Source: Pontibacter mucosus
GTDB taxonomy: Bacteria > Bacteroidota > Bacteroidia > Cytophagales > Hymenobacteraceae
Direction: 5' to 3'
DNA: 64,000 nt
Assembly (NCBI RefSeq): GCF_003054055.1
Contig: NZ_QBKI01000006.1
Location: forward strand, 310,001-374,000
The notes beneath the pieces are model-generated. The model was not told the origin of the DNA. It worked only from the letters and a program-made list of their open reading frames with translations, and did not search any database. Each line of letters opens with the position of its first letter. The first letter of the stretch is position 1. The translations under genes were made by a program, and so were the position numbers. Of this stretch, positions 17,361 through 26,603 are shown piece by piece.

Positions 17361-17400
17361 CATCCTGCTTAATGTATATTTTAGGCAGGATGTTTCTTTT
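17361..17400 (+). terminator. Terminator after the acetyltransferase gene
   Basis: CATCCTGC (17361-17368) pairs with GCAGGATG (17385-17392) and is followed by TTTCTTTT. The loop of 16 bases is AT-rich and may pair further. Confidence 0.6.
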
Positions 17401-17424
17401 CATACCAACACAAAACGCTTGTTC

Positions 17425-19077
17425 ATGAAAACACGCCACTTGCTACGAACAATGGCTCTGGGAAGTATACTTTGCCTTGGCACCGCCGCTGCGCAGGCAC
17501 AGGAGTTCACCCGGCAGGATACCCTGCGCGGCAGCATCACCCCGGAGCGCGCCTGGTGGGATCTCAGCTTTTACCACCTCGACATCGCCGTAAACCCGCA
17601 GGACAGCAGCATCTCTGGCAGCAACACCATCCGCTACAAAGTGCTGGAGCCAAATCAACAGCGCATGCAAGTGGATTTGCAGCCGCCCATGCGCATTAGC
17701 CGGGTGACGCAACAGGGCAAAGACGTGCCGGTGCAGCAGGATGGCAATGCCTGGTTTGTGCAGCTGCGGGAACCGCAGCAGGCGGGCACGGAAGGCGAGA
17801 TAAAAGTATACTATAGTGGCAAGCCGCAGGTAAGCGAGAACCCACCCTGGAGCGGCGGCATTACCTGGGCGCGGGATGCCAACGGGAAGCCTTGGGTAGC
17901 CAACTCCAACCAGGGCGATGGCGCCAGCCTCTGGTGGCCCTGCAAAGACCACATGTACGACGAACCCGACAGCATGCGCATCAGCGTGCGTGCCCCGAAA
18001 GGCCTCATGGACGTGAGCAACGGGCAACTCAAAGGCGTGCAGGAGCATGCCGATGGCAGCAAGACCTACCATTGGTACGTCGCCAACCCCATCAACAACT
18101 ATGGCGTGAACCTGAGCATCGGGGATTATGCCCATTACGCGGAAACTTACAAAGGAGAGAAAGGAGAACTGGCCCTGAACTTCTTCCCGCTGCGCTACAA
18201 CCTGGACAAGGCGAAAAAACAATGGGCGCAGACGCACCAGATGCTGGAGGCGTTTGAGCACTGGTTTGGCCCTTACCCTTTTTATGAGGATGGGTTTAAA
18301 CTGATAGAGGTGCCTTACCTGGGCATGGAGCACCAGAGCGCAGTGACCTATGGCAACGGCTACCAGAATGGCTACCGGGGCCGTGACCTGAGTGGCACCG
18401 GCTGGGGCCTCAAGTTCGACTTCATCATCATCCATGAGGCCGGGCACGAATGGTTTGCCAACAACATTACCTACAAGGACGTGGCCGATATGTGGATACA
18501 TGAGAGCTTCACCAACTACTCCGAGTCGCTTTTCCTGGATTACCACTACGGCACCCAGGCGGCTAACGAGTACGTGATTGGGCTGCGCAACATCATCCAG
18601 AATGACATCCCGATTATTGGGGTATACAACGTGAACCAGGAAGGCTCCGGCGACATGTACCCGAAGGGCTCCAACATGCTGCACAACCTGCGCCAGATCG
18701 TGAACAACGACGAGAAGTGGCGCAGCATCCTGCGCGGCCTCAACAAGGACTTCTACCACCAGACCGTGACCACGCAGCAGATCGAGAGTTACCTGAGCCA
18801 GCACATCGGCCGCGACCTGACCCCGGTTTTCGACCAGTACCTGCGCGATGTGCGCATTCCGAGGCTGGAGTATAGAGTGAACGGCAAGACCCTGCAGTAC
18901 CGCTGGGCCAATACGGTAGATACGTTCAACATGCCGGTAAAGGTGACGGTGAACGGCGAGGCACAGTGGCTGGAACCCACCACCACCTGGCAGGAGCTGA
19001 AGCTTAAAAAGAAGAAGCCGAAACTGGAGGTAGACCCGAACTTCTATGTAACCGCACAAAACGTTGCCGCTGCTTAG
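17425..19077 (+). CDS. Secreted M1 family zinc metallopeptidase
   Basis: About 550 residues from the ATG at 17425, with a signal peptide ending in AAAQAQ. An N-terminal beta-domain (about 35-240) with the family's LDIAVNPQ start precedes the gluzincin domain: GMEHQS (GAMEN-like) near 300, then HEAGH (His337, Glu338, His341) and the third ligand Glu360 in HESFTNY, 18 residues on. The C-terminal part (about 470-550) is a small beta-domain. M1 enzymes remove N-terminal residues from peptides; this one is likely periplasmic or surface-exposed. It is a single-gene unit between two terminators. A long open frame on the opposite strand is a by-product of codon bias. Confidence 0.9.
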   Translation: MKTRHLLRTMALGSILCLGTAAAQAQEFTRQDTLRGSITPERAWWDLSFYHLDIAVNPQDSSISGSNTIRYKVLEPNQQRMQVDLQPPMRISRVTQQGKDVPVQQDGNAWFVQLREPQQAGTEGEIKVYYSGKPQVSENPPWSGGITWARDANGKPWVANSNQGDGASLWWPCKDHMYDEPDSMRISVRAPKGLMDVSNGQLKGVQEHADGSKTYHWYVANPINNYGVNLSIGDYAHYAETYKGEKGELALNFFPLRYNLDKAKKQWAQTHQMLEAFEHWFGPYPFYEDGFKLIEVPYLGMEHQSAVTYGNGYQNGYRGRDLSGTGWGLKFDFIIIHEAGHEWFANNITYKDVADMWIHESFTNYSESLFLDYHYGTQAANEYVIGLRNIIQNDIPIIGVYNVNQEGSGDMYPKGSNMLHNLRQIVNNDEKWRSILRGLNKDFYHQTVTTQQIESYLSQHIGRDLTPVFDQYLRDVRIPRLEYRVNGKTLQYRWANTVDTFNMPVKVTVNGEAQWLEPTTTWQELKLKKKKPKLEVDPNFYVTAQNVAAA

Positions 19078-19100
19078 CCGCACCCAAAGTATAAAGTATA

Positions 19101-19133
19101 AAAGACCGCCCCTTTTCTGGTGGCGGTCTTTTA
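19101..19133 (+). terminator. Terminator after the M1 peptidase gene
   Basis: AAAGACCGCC (19101-19110) pairs perfectly with GGCGGTCTTT (19122-19131), followed by a T-rich tail. Directly before it stand two overlapping AAAGTATAAAGTATA motif copies. Confidence 0.8.
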
Positions 19134-19214
19134 TTTTAGAGAGGTTCAGAAGTATACTTCACCTATCCGGCAAATCAGGTTCTGGACCTTATTCTTCAAC
19201 GAGGAAGTATAACC

Positions 19215-20138
19215 CTACTCCCGCCTGGGTATGTCCGTTGGCTCCTGGCCGCCGTCACCGCGGTAGAAGCGGGTGGCCGGCAAGGCAAACTGAATATCAG
19301 GCGCACTCATGAACCTGGTGAGCACATCTTCCCATATCAGGTGGGCACTTTGGCGCCGCCGCATCATGCTGCACACAAAGCGCATCGTCAGCTCGATACC
19401 GTTTTCACGCACACTGGTGTACAGGCGCGGGTCCAGGTTATTGTAGAAAATGAGGTGCTGCTGCGACTGTCGCCTTACCTGCTCCCGGGCAGCCTCTGTC
19501 AGCTGCTCGGCATGCTCGTGCATGATTTCGTAAAGTATACTTTTTGCCTTCTGCCAGTTGCTCTCAAAAGTGATGCGCACCGATACCTCCTCCCACAAAA
19601 ACGGAAATCCGAAATTATAATTAGCCTGCGGCTCTGTAAACACCTTCATGTTCGGGATGTTCACCACGCGTCCGGTCGCCTGGTCGGCCTTCACCCAGCC
19701 CTGCAGTTCATTCAGCGTAAACTGAAACAGCCGCAGGTCTATCACATCCCCCACATGCTCCCCAATCTGTATGCGGTCGCCGACATGAAACGGGCGCTTC
19801 CAGATAATGAAGACCCAGCCGGCCATGTTAAGCACCGGCTCGCGGAGGGCCAATACCAAACCTGCTGAGAGCAGCCCCAGAAAGGTGGCAATAGAGCGGA
19901 AACCATCGAACCAGATGTAGGTCAGGAAGACCAAGCCAAGCACCGTGATGCTATAGTTGGTAGCCTTTCGCCACTGGTATCGCTTCCGGATGTCGGCCTG
20001 GTGCTTGTTGATGAAGCGCTGCAAAAACAAACTGATAAGCCACAGTACAAAGAGAATCCCTACCGAGTAAAGCAGCTGAGCAAAAAATTCGGCAGAAAGC
20101 CCTGTATGGTCGGAAAGCCAGTAAAAAAATTCACGCAT
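19215..20138 (-). CDS. Mechanosensitive ion channel, MscS family
   Basis: A 307-residue membrane protein with three to four hydrophobic helices in the first 115 residues. The pore-lining segment FLGLLSAGLVLALREPVLNMAGW is followed by the MscS beta-domain start FHVGDRIQIGEHVGDVIDL and a cytoplasmic alpha/beta domain with NIPNMKVF. The family opens under membrane tension to release solutes on hypo-osmotic shock. The size matches short MscS-type channels. The gene is transcribed alone, convergent with the M1 peptidase. Confidence 0.88.
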   Translation of the reverse strand: MREFFYWLSDHTGLSAEFFAQLLYSVGILFVLWLISLFLQRFINKHQADIRKRYQWRKATNYSITVLGLVFLTYIWFDGFRSIATFLGLLSAGLVLALREPVLNMAGWVFIIWKRPFHVGDRIQIGEHVGDVIDLRLFQFTLNELQGWVKADQATGRVVNIPNMKVFTEPQANYNFGFPFLWEEVSVRITFESNWQKAKSILYEIMHEHAEQLTEAAREQVRRQSQQHLIFYNNLDPRLYTSVRENGIELTMRFVCSMMRRRQSAHLIWEDVLTRFMSAPDIQFALPATRFYRGDGGQEPTDIPRRE

Positions 20139-20389
20139 GAGCCTTGTGTTATGCTGATGTTCAGAACATGCACCTCATGTATACTTTACCCGCAGCCGCT
20201 ATGGTTACTTTTGGCTTCAGATTTACGCCTCCCTGGTATGGCTAGGCATATTAAATGAGTGAGTACTAATGCACCTTCTTCAAATCAATTCAACCTCTAA
20301 CCTGCTACAGCACAGCACCTAAGCCGGTCGCTGTTCTGACACTAATCTCCGTGCAACTTATTATAGTTTTTATTGTATCACAATATTCC

Positions 20390-20397
20390 TAAATTTG
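20390..20397 (+). promoter_or_regulatory. Candidate -7 box TAAATTTG for the sigma-factor gene
   Basis: TAAATTTG matches the Bacteroidota -7 consensus TAnnTTTG and lies 88 bases before the chosen ATG. A TTG stands upstream at 20373, but its 14-base spacing is shorter than usual, so the -33 part is doubtful. Confidence 0.4.
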
Positions 20398-20484
20398 TCG
20401 TATCTGTCGCTTAAAAAGGACTGCCTAGCCGAAGGAGAAGCACAGTGCTGCAGGCTGGCTGCCGCAATTACTACGACGGTTCGT

Positions 20485-21156
20485 ATGGAAGAGCAGGAAA
20501 TATGGAAAAGGTTTAGGGAAGGGAGTGAGCACGAATTCACCTTGCTGTACAGGCGCTATGCTCCTGTCATGCTCCGCTATGGGCACCGCCTTTCTTCTGA
20601 CCCGGATCTGGTGAAGGATTGCGTGCAGCAGGTTTTCTTCCAGGTATGGAAGAGCAGGCAGAACCTCTCCACCCCTCCTAGCGTGCGCAACTACCTGCTC
20701 AAGGCTTTCCGGTGCGAGCTTGCCAAGAAGGCCACTTTTATCAGCAGGTTCCAGTCACTCCCCGATGACTCTCAACTTGGAACGGAGACCTCGTATGAGG
20801 CAGAACTCATTAAACTGCAGACCTCTGATTTGGACAGCCAGCGTATCAGCCAGTTGCTAACCAAATTGCCGGAGCGACAGCGCGAGGTCATCTTTTTGAA
20901 ATACTACACCGGCCTGCAGTACGACGAGATGGCCGATATCATGGGCATTGACCAGAAATCCGTTTACAAGCTCACCTACAAAGCCATTGACAAGCTGCAC
21001 AAGCTGTTTCATGTTCCTGAAAAACAGGAGTCTACCTCTTTACGCAAACGTGTGCGCGTGTTGGCCAGCAGCCTGGCCCCCTCCCCTGCCGAAGAAGCTG
21101 CCCCGGCTCTGGAAAAGCTTCCCGCAAGCGGTAAGTTAGCGCTCAATTTTGACTAA
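20485..21156 (+). CDS. RNA polymerase ECF-type sigma factor (sigma-70 family)
   Basis: About 223 residues from the ATG at 20485 (MEEQEIWKRF). An in-frame TTG at 20395 would add 30 residues but falls inside a promoter-like box. Region 2 spans about 8-75 (FTLLYRRYAPVMLRYG, DCVQQVFFQVWK) and region 4 about 140-190 (LPERQREVIFLKYYTGLQYDEMADIM, then helix-turn-helix KSVYKLTYKAID). A 30-residue Ala/Pro-rich tail follows. ECF factors direct transcription of small regulons, often Sus/Fec loci, and are usually held by a FecR protein. No anti-sigma gene is adjacent; whether it pairs with the orphan FecR at 6462 is only a guess. Confidence 0.88.
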   Translation: MEEQEIWKRFREGSEHEFTLLYRRYAPVMLRYGHRLSSDPDLVKDCVQQVFFQVWKSRQNLSTPPSVRNYLLKAFRCELAKKATFISRFQSLPDDSQLGTETSYEAELIKLQTSDLDSQRISQLLTKLPERQREVIFLKYYTGLQYDEMADIMGIDQKSVYKLTYKAIDKLHKLFHVPEKQESTSLRKRVRVLASSLAPSPAEEAAPALEKLPASGKLALNFD

Positions 21157-21307
21157 AGTTTCCCACATTGCTGCCGCATTTATTGGCTTTCTGGGCTAAA
21201 CCAGCTAACTTATAACCCGATTTTGCCCAACTCCCCGACTACGAAAACAAGTATGCCTGGGCTGACAGAAAGGCAAAAGGCATCACCCACATTACTAACA
21301 ACATAGC

Positions 21308-22351
21308 ATGCATATACAGAAAGAACCCTTTGGTACTGCGCCGGGCGGTGAGCAAGTATACCTGTATACCCTTACCAACCAGCAGGGCCTTCTTGTCAGG
21401 ATCACGAACTACGGCGCCATTGTCACCTCCTTTGTAACACCTGATAAAAATGGCGAGATGGGGGACGTGGTGGCAGGTTTTAACGAACTTGAAGGGTACA
21501 TTCCCAATGATCCGCACTTCGGTGGTATTGTGGGGCGTTTTGCCAACCGCATCGCCAGGGGTAAGTTCACGCTGGACGGGCAGGAGTATACCTTACCGGT
21601 AAATGACCCACCGCACCACCTGCACGGCGGCAACGCAGGTTTCGACCGGGTGGTGTGGCAGGCGGAGGAACTACCCGAGCAGAATGCCCTGAAGCTAACG
21701 TACCGCAGCCCGGATGGGGAAGAGGGCTACCCGGGCAACCTGATAGCCACGGTAATTTATACCTTAACGGATGATAATGCCCTGCAAATTGATTACAGCG
21801 CCACTACCGACAAAGCCACGCCCGTAAACCTGACCAACCACAGCTACTTTAACCTTTCAGCTGGCAAAAGCAACGACATAAGCGGCCATATCATTCAGAT
21901 AAATGCCGCTTCCTATACCCCGGTTGATGCTACTTTTATCCCGACTGGGGAACTGGCTAGCGTGGCGGGCACCCTGATGGACCTTCGGGAGGCGCAGCCG
22001 ATTGGCAAGCACCTGCTGCAGATTCCGGGTGGTGGCTATGACCATAACTATGTGCTCCCTAACACTGACGGAAGTATAATTAAGGCGGCCGAGGTGTTTG
22101 AGCCTGTTTCGGGGCGCGTGCTGGAAGTATACACTACCCAGCCCGGCATACAGTTCTACACCGGCAATTTCCTGGACGGATCGCTTACCGGCAAGAACGG
22201 CCAGGCTTATACAAAGCACTACGCCTTCTGCCTCGAAACGCAGCACTTCCCTGACTCTCCGAACCAACCGGCTTTCCCGTCTGCCATACTTCGGCCGGGC
22301 GAAATCTACCGGCAGCAGACGCTGTACCGGCTCTCGGTGCGGAATAACTAA
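21308..22351 (+). CDS. galM: Aldose 1-epimerase (galactose mutarotase)
   Basis: A 347-residue beta-sandwich enzyme. Conserved parts appear in order: NYGAIVTSF, HFGGIVGRFANRIARGKF, PPHHLHGGNAGFDRVVW with the substrate-binding His, NLTNHSYFNLSAG with the catalytic His, YDHNYVL and the C-terminal GIQFYTGNF and FCLETQHFPD with the catalytic Glu. It interconverts alpha and beta forms of glucose or galactose. It sits 138 bases upstream of the FucP-type sugar transporter and the two probably form a sugar-uptake operon. Confidence 0.92.
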   Translation: MHIQKEPFGTAPGGEQVYLYTLTNQQGLLVRITNYGAIVTSFVTPDKNGEMGDVVAGFNELEGYIPNDPHFGGIVGRFANRIARGKFTLDGQEYTLPVNDPPHHLHGGNAGFDRVVWQAEELPEQNALKLTYRSPDGEEGYPGNLIATVIYTLTDDNALQIDYSATTDKATPVNLTNHSYFNLSAGKSNDISGHIIQINAASYTPVDATFIPTGELASVAGTLMDLREAQPIGKHLLQIPGGGYDHNYVLPNTDGSIIKAAEVFEPVSGRVLEVYTTQPGIQFYTGNFLDGSLTGKNGQAYTKHYAFCLETQHFPDSPNQPAFPSAILRPGEIYRQQTLYRLSVRNN

Positions 22352-22489
22352 CTTGATTCCATACAATCTATACAAAAAAATGACGCTTGTTGCGCCTGAA
22401 GAGCATTACTAACCGAACGATGCAGACCAACACACAGCAAACTATACTTACACTTACACTTACTCAACTTTTAACTTTCATCAGACTAT

Positions 22490-23890
22490 ATGGCTGGCTC
22501 AACGCACACCGATATTAACACGCCACCGGCACAAGCCCTTACCACCAATTACAAGGGCCCGCTTGTGACGGTAACGATGCTCTTCTTTATGTGGGGCTTT
22601 ATTACCTGCCTCAACGACATCCTGATCCCAAAATTACAGCAGGCGTTTACCCTGGAGTTGTGGCAGGCCATGCTCATCCAAACGGCCTTCTTCGGTGCCT
22701 ACTTTTTTGTGTCGCTCCTATACTTTATACTTTCCGTTACCAAGGGTGACCCTATTCGCCGCATCGGATACAAGAACGGTATCATTGTGGGCCTGGTGGT
22801 GGCCGCGGTGGGGTGTACGCTTTTCTACCCATCGGCCTCTTTTCATAGCTACGGCTTTTTCCTGGGTGCCCTGTTTATACTTGCCTCGGGCATCACCATC
22901 CTTCAGATTGCGGCCAACCCGTACGTGGCCATACTTGGCCCGCCCGAAGGGGCAGCCAGCCGCCTGAACATGACGCAGGCGCTTAACTCGCTGGGAACGA
23001 CAGTGGCCCCTATCATCGGTGGCTACCTTATCTTCGGGGCGGTAGATGCCGCCGAAACCGGTGCTGAGTCTGTAAAGATGCCTTATCTGGGCCTGGCGGC
23101 TGCCCTGCTGGCCATTGCCCTGCTCATTAAAGTGGCCAAGCTGCCCAATATCCATGCCGGCGACGAGATTAAACCGGGTGCCGAAGCGCTGCAACACCGC
23201 CACCTGCTGCTCGGTATCATCTGTATTTTTGCTTACGTGGGGGGCGAGGTATCGATTGGCAGCGCGCTTATCAACTTTTTCATGCTGCCCGAGATTGCCG
23301 GGCTGAATGAGGCGCAGGCCGGCCACTTCCTGGCCTTTTATTGGGGAGGCGCCATGGTGGGCCGTTTCTTCGGAGCCATTGCCCTGTCCGACACCAAGAA
23401 CTCGGGCGGTAAATACCTGGCGATGGGCGGCATAACGGCGCTGGTGTTTGTGCTGCTGTCCCTGGCCTATGGCCTGAATGAGGCGCTGATCGTGCTGGGC
23501 CTTATCGCCCTGAACTTTATGGTGCTGATGCTGGGCAAATTCATCCCGAGCAGAACGCTGGGTTACTTTGCCGCTACGGTAGTGGTGCTGCTGCTTATCA
23601 CGTGCTTTGCCACAGGTTCAGTGGCCATGTGGGCGGTCATCTCCATCGGCCTGTTTAACTCCATCATGTTCCCGACCATCTTTACGCTGGCCATCAAAGG
23701 ACTGGGTGTGCACACCAGCCAGGCATCCTCGCTGCTGGTAATGGCCATTGTGGGCGGCGCCGTGCTGCCTCCTATTCAGGGTGCCGTAGCCGACATCACC
23801 GGCGACTTGCAGATATCTTTCCTGGTGCCGCTGCTTTGCTACCTGTACATTCTGTACTATGGCTTCTCCGGTTATAAGATCCAGGAATAA
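22490..23890 (+). CDS. Sugar MFS transporter, glucose/galactose (FucP/GluP) family
   Basis: A 466-residue protein with 12 predicted membrane spans. Signatures include MWGFITCLNDILIP in helix 1, AFFGAYFF in helix 2, GSGI-like LASGITILQIAANPYV in helix 4, and ASRLNMTQALNSLGTTVAP in helix 5, all typical of the FucP-type sugar/H+ symporters. The family imports glucose, galactose or fucose across the inner membrane. Together with the adjacent aldose epimerase it completes uptake of sugars released outside. It is followed by a clear terminator. Confidence 0.9.
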   Translation: MAGSTHTDINTPPAQALTTNYKGPLVTVTMLFFMWGFITCLNDILIPKLQQAFTLELWQAMLIQTAFFGAYFFVSLLYFILSVTKGDPIRRIGYKNGIIVGLVVAAVGCTLFYPSASFHSYGFFLGALFILASGITILQIAANPYVAILGPPEGAASRLNMTQALNSLGTTVAPIIGGYLIFGAVDAAETGAESVKMPYLGLAAALLAIALLIKVAKLPNIHAGDEIKPGAEALQHRHLLLGIICIFAYVGGEVSIGSALINFFMLPEIAGLNEAQAGHFLAFYWGGAMVGRFFGAIALSDTKNSGGKYLAMGGITALVFVLLSLAYGLNEALIVLGLIALNFMVLMLGKFIPSRTLGYFAATVVVLLLITCFATGSVAMWAVISIGLFNSIMFPTIFTLAIKGLGVHTSQASSLLVMAIVGGAVLPPIQGAVADITGDLQISFLVPLLCYLYILYYGFSGYKIQE

Positions 23891-23919
23891 ACGGATAAAA
23901 CCGCGCCATACTTTCCAGA

Positions 23920-23949
23920 AGCCAGCTCCTCCAAGGGCTGGCTTTTTTT
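23920..23949 (+). terminator. Terminator after the sugar transporter gene
   Basis: AGCCAGC (23920-23926) pairs with GCTGGCT (23937-23943), followed by seven T residues. Confidence 0.75.
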
Positions 23950-24079
23950 GTAGCCAGTTCAGAATCCGTTTTATACGTTAGCAGCTTGCTTAGAATTGCT
24001 TAACTTTCCGGCTCCGTGGCTCCCGTACTAAACTCCGTTTGTGGAGGTTAGGATGGAAGTATAAAATTCTCCAAAGCTG

Positions 24080-26374
24080 ATGAGGCACTACCTGTTACTG
24101 CTATTGCTGCTGCTTTCTACGTTCGTGCCTGCACGGATAGAAGCCCAGGCCTTGCCGGAGCGCCCCGCCAAGCGCCCTAAAATCGGGCTGGTGCTGAGTG
24201 GCGGCGGGGCCAAGGGCATGGCGCATATCGGATTTCTAAAGGTACTGGAGGAGGCGGGCATCCGTCCGGATTATGTGACAGGTACCAGTATGGGCAGCCT
24301 GGTGGGCGCGCTGTATGCCCTGGGCTATTCAGCCAGCGAGATTGAGCAGATTGCCCTGGAGCAGGATTGGGAGATGCTGCTCAGCAACCAGGTGCCCCTG
24401 AGCCAAATCGCCTTCGAGGAAAAGGAGTACTACAGCCGCTACCTGCTGGAGCTGCCTGTAAACGGCACCCGCATCAGTTTTCCGAGCGGCCTGATAGAAG
24501 GGCAGGCGCTCAACAACCTGCTCATCCGGCTGACGCGCGGCGCCCACAGCACCCAGGATTTCCGCAAGCTGCCTATTCCCTTTGCCTGCGTAGCCACCGA
24601 CATGGTCACCGGCCAGAAGGTGGTGCTGCAGCAGGGCTTTCTGCCGGAGGCCTTGCGCGCCAGTATGGCCATACCCACTGTTTTTACTCCTATTAAACTG
24701 GATGGCCGTATGCTCGTGGACGGCGGACTGGTGCAGAATTTTCCGGTGCAGGAGGCGCTGGACATGGGTGCAGATTTCGTGATTGGTGTAAACGTGGGCG
24801 GCGGGCTGGAGCCGGAGCAGAACCTCAAGACCATGCTGGACGTGCTGGTGCAGGCCACCTTTTTCACAAGCGCCTCCAACCTGGAAAGCGAGAAAAAGAA
24901 GACAGACCTGCTTATAGACGTGTTGCCCTTCCTGGAGGGGTATAAAACCAGCAGCTTCACCGACACGGAGAAGATCATAGAGATTGGGGAGTCGGTGGCG
25001 CGCCAGTACGAAGACAGCCTCCGGAGCCTGGGCACCTACTTTAACTCGTTCCGGGATCCGATGCACGAGCCTGACCTGAGCACCCTGCAGGACTCTGTGC
25101 TGCTGAACCAAATCTTGATCAGCGGCTCGAAAACCACCCCAAAACGCATCCTGCGCCGACGGCTGCGTCTCCGTGAAAACGAGCCGACCACCGTCAGCAC
25201 CATCGAGAACCGCATCGAAGTATTGTACGGCACAGGGCACTTTAACAAGGTTTCCTATGCGCTGGTGCCCGCCGACAGCGGTTATCATTTGCAGGTAAAC
25301 CTGGAGGATGGGGCCTTGGGAGCGCTTAAAACTGCCATCTATTATGACTCTGAAAACAGGGCCGGTGCCACGGTAAACCTAACGCGCCGCAACCTGCTCT
25401 GGCAGGGCTCCCGCTTTGTGGCAGAGGTAGACCTTGGGCAGAACATCCGCAGCGACGTGAACTACCTCAAGTATATGGGTTACCGCTATCATCTGGCCGC
25501 CAAACTGGGCAGTCAGTATTACAAAACCGATCTCCCGCTGTTCAACGACAACGGCAACAAAATTGCGATTCTGCAGCGCAACAGCAACACCGCTACCCTG
25601 GGCTGGCAAACCACCACTAACAATACCTGGACCCTGGGGCAGCAGCTAGAATACAAACTCTCGCGCCTCTACCCGCAAGTGGCAGGCCAGATGAACATCG
25701 ACACCCTGACGGTGGACATCAACCACCTGGAGCAGCTAAAAGTGAGAAACTGGAGCCTCTCCACCTTCTTCCGCCACAACAACCTCGACAGGCAGGTATA
25801 CCCTACCCGCGGCTGGCGCACCGAGGCGCAGGGAAGCTATGTTTTCGGGAACAGGTTTTCGGTGCGGGCACGGCCCGACCATGCCGAATTGGAGGAAAGT
25901 ATGGCAGGCAAGCACTATGACGCTTACTTCCGGGTAGCGCTTCATGCTAATGGGATTGTACCGCTGCGGAAAAACCTGAGCCTGATACTGCGCCAGGGCC
26001 TGGTGATGTACACTAACAACGACCTGCCGATAGGCGAGGAAAGCCTGGTGGGCGGTTATACTTCGGTGCTGCCTAACATGGTAGAGTTCCGTGCGGCTGA
26101 GCCCTTTGCCTACTCTGCCGATAACCTGCTCTATGCCGGCCTTGGGGTGCAGGTAGCCCTGCGGCGGAAACTGTACCTGCAGCTTCACTCCACGCTGATG
26201 GACACCGGCTTGCTGCACGGTTACCGTACGCTGCGCGGAAAAACCACGCGCCTGGGCTACAGCGCCACGTTGGGGTACATCACCCCGTTCGGGCCCGTAA
26301 CAGCAGGCATAGCCCATGAAAACAAATCGGATTGGAGGGGGTTCATTAGCCTTGGGTTCAGGCTGCCCTGGTAA
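24080..26374 (+). CDS. Patatin-like phospholipase with C-terminal outer-membrane beta-barrel
   Basis: A 764-residue protein. A signal peptide ends near RIEAQA. The patatin domain (about 33-235) shows the oxyanion loop GGGAKGMAH, the nucleophile Ser70 in GTSMGS and Asp214 in the DGG motif. A POTRA-like segment (about 330-410) leads into a BamA-type 16-strand barrel (about 420-764) ending in ...SLGFRLPW with a terminal aromatic residue. The architecture matches the PlpD-like type V secreted or surface-displayed lipases (type Vd) and their Bacteroidota relatives. The enzyme probably hydrolyses phospholipids at the cell surface. It is transcribed alone. Confidence 0.88.
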   Translation: MRHYLLLLLLLLSTFVPARIEAQALPERPAKRPKIGLVLSGGGAKGMAHIGFLKVLEEAGIRPDYVTGTSMGSLVGALYALGYSASEIEQIALEQDWEMLLSNQVPLSQIAFEEKEYYSRYLLELPVNGTRISFPSGLIEGQALNNLLIRLTRGAHSTQDFRKLPIPFACVATDMVTGQKVVLQQGFLPEALRASMAIPTVFTPIKLDGRMLVDGGLVQNFPVQEALDMGADFVIGVNVGGGLEPEQNLKTMLDVLVQATFFTSASNLESEKKKTDLLIDVLPFLEGYKTSSFTDTEKIIEIGESVARQYEDSLRSLGTYFNSFRDPMHEPDLSTLQDSVLLNQILISGSKTTPKRILRRRLRLRENEPTTVSTIENRIEVLYGTGHFNKVSYALVPADSGYHLQVNLEDGALGALKTAIYYDSENRAGATVNLTRRNLLWQGSRFVAEVDLGQNIRSDVNYLKYMGYRYHLAAKLGSQYYKTDLPLFNDNGNKIAILQRNSNTATLGWQTTTNNTWTLGQQLEYKLSRLYPQVAGQMNIDTLTVDINHLEQLKVRNWSLSTFFRHNNLDRQVYPTRGWRTEAQGSYVFGNRFSVRARPDHAELEESMAGKHYDAYFRVALHANGIVPLRKNLSLILRQGLVMYTNNDLPIGEESLVGGYTSVLPNMVEFRAAEPFAYSADNLLYAGLGVQVALRRKLYLQLHSTLMDTGLLHGYRTLRGKTTRLGYSATLGYITPFGPVTAGIAHENKSDWRGFISLGFRLPW

Positions 26375-26603
26375 AAACAAAGTATAAACATCAATAGAAA
26401 TATCCAACCTTAGCCATGCAAATTTATAAGACGCTTACACCCTCTATACTTCCATTCACCCTTAAATTTGTTTCTTTCACCATAAATGAATAAACAAAAT
26501 CCTATAGACATCATCCTTTTGTACACTTTTTCAGTTTAAGGTCGAATAGCAACAAAGCTCGTTTGTTGCGATAAACCATCCATTCACCTTATAACAAACT
26601 CTT

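Noticed and set aside
17443..19083. 546-residue open frame opposite the M1 peptidase gene
   Set aside because: The plus-strand gene has all catalytic motifs; the antisense frame has none and follows from GC-rich codon bias.
20395..20484. TTG start giving a 30-residue extension of the sigma factor
   Set aside because: The TTG overlaps a good -7 box and the extension is not sigma-like; the ATG at 20485 fits region 2.
20485..21156. Firm assignment as the partner sigma factor of the FecR at 6462
   Set aside because: They are 13 kb apart and on opposite strands; nothing in the sequence links them beyond both being orphans.
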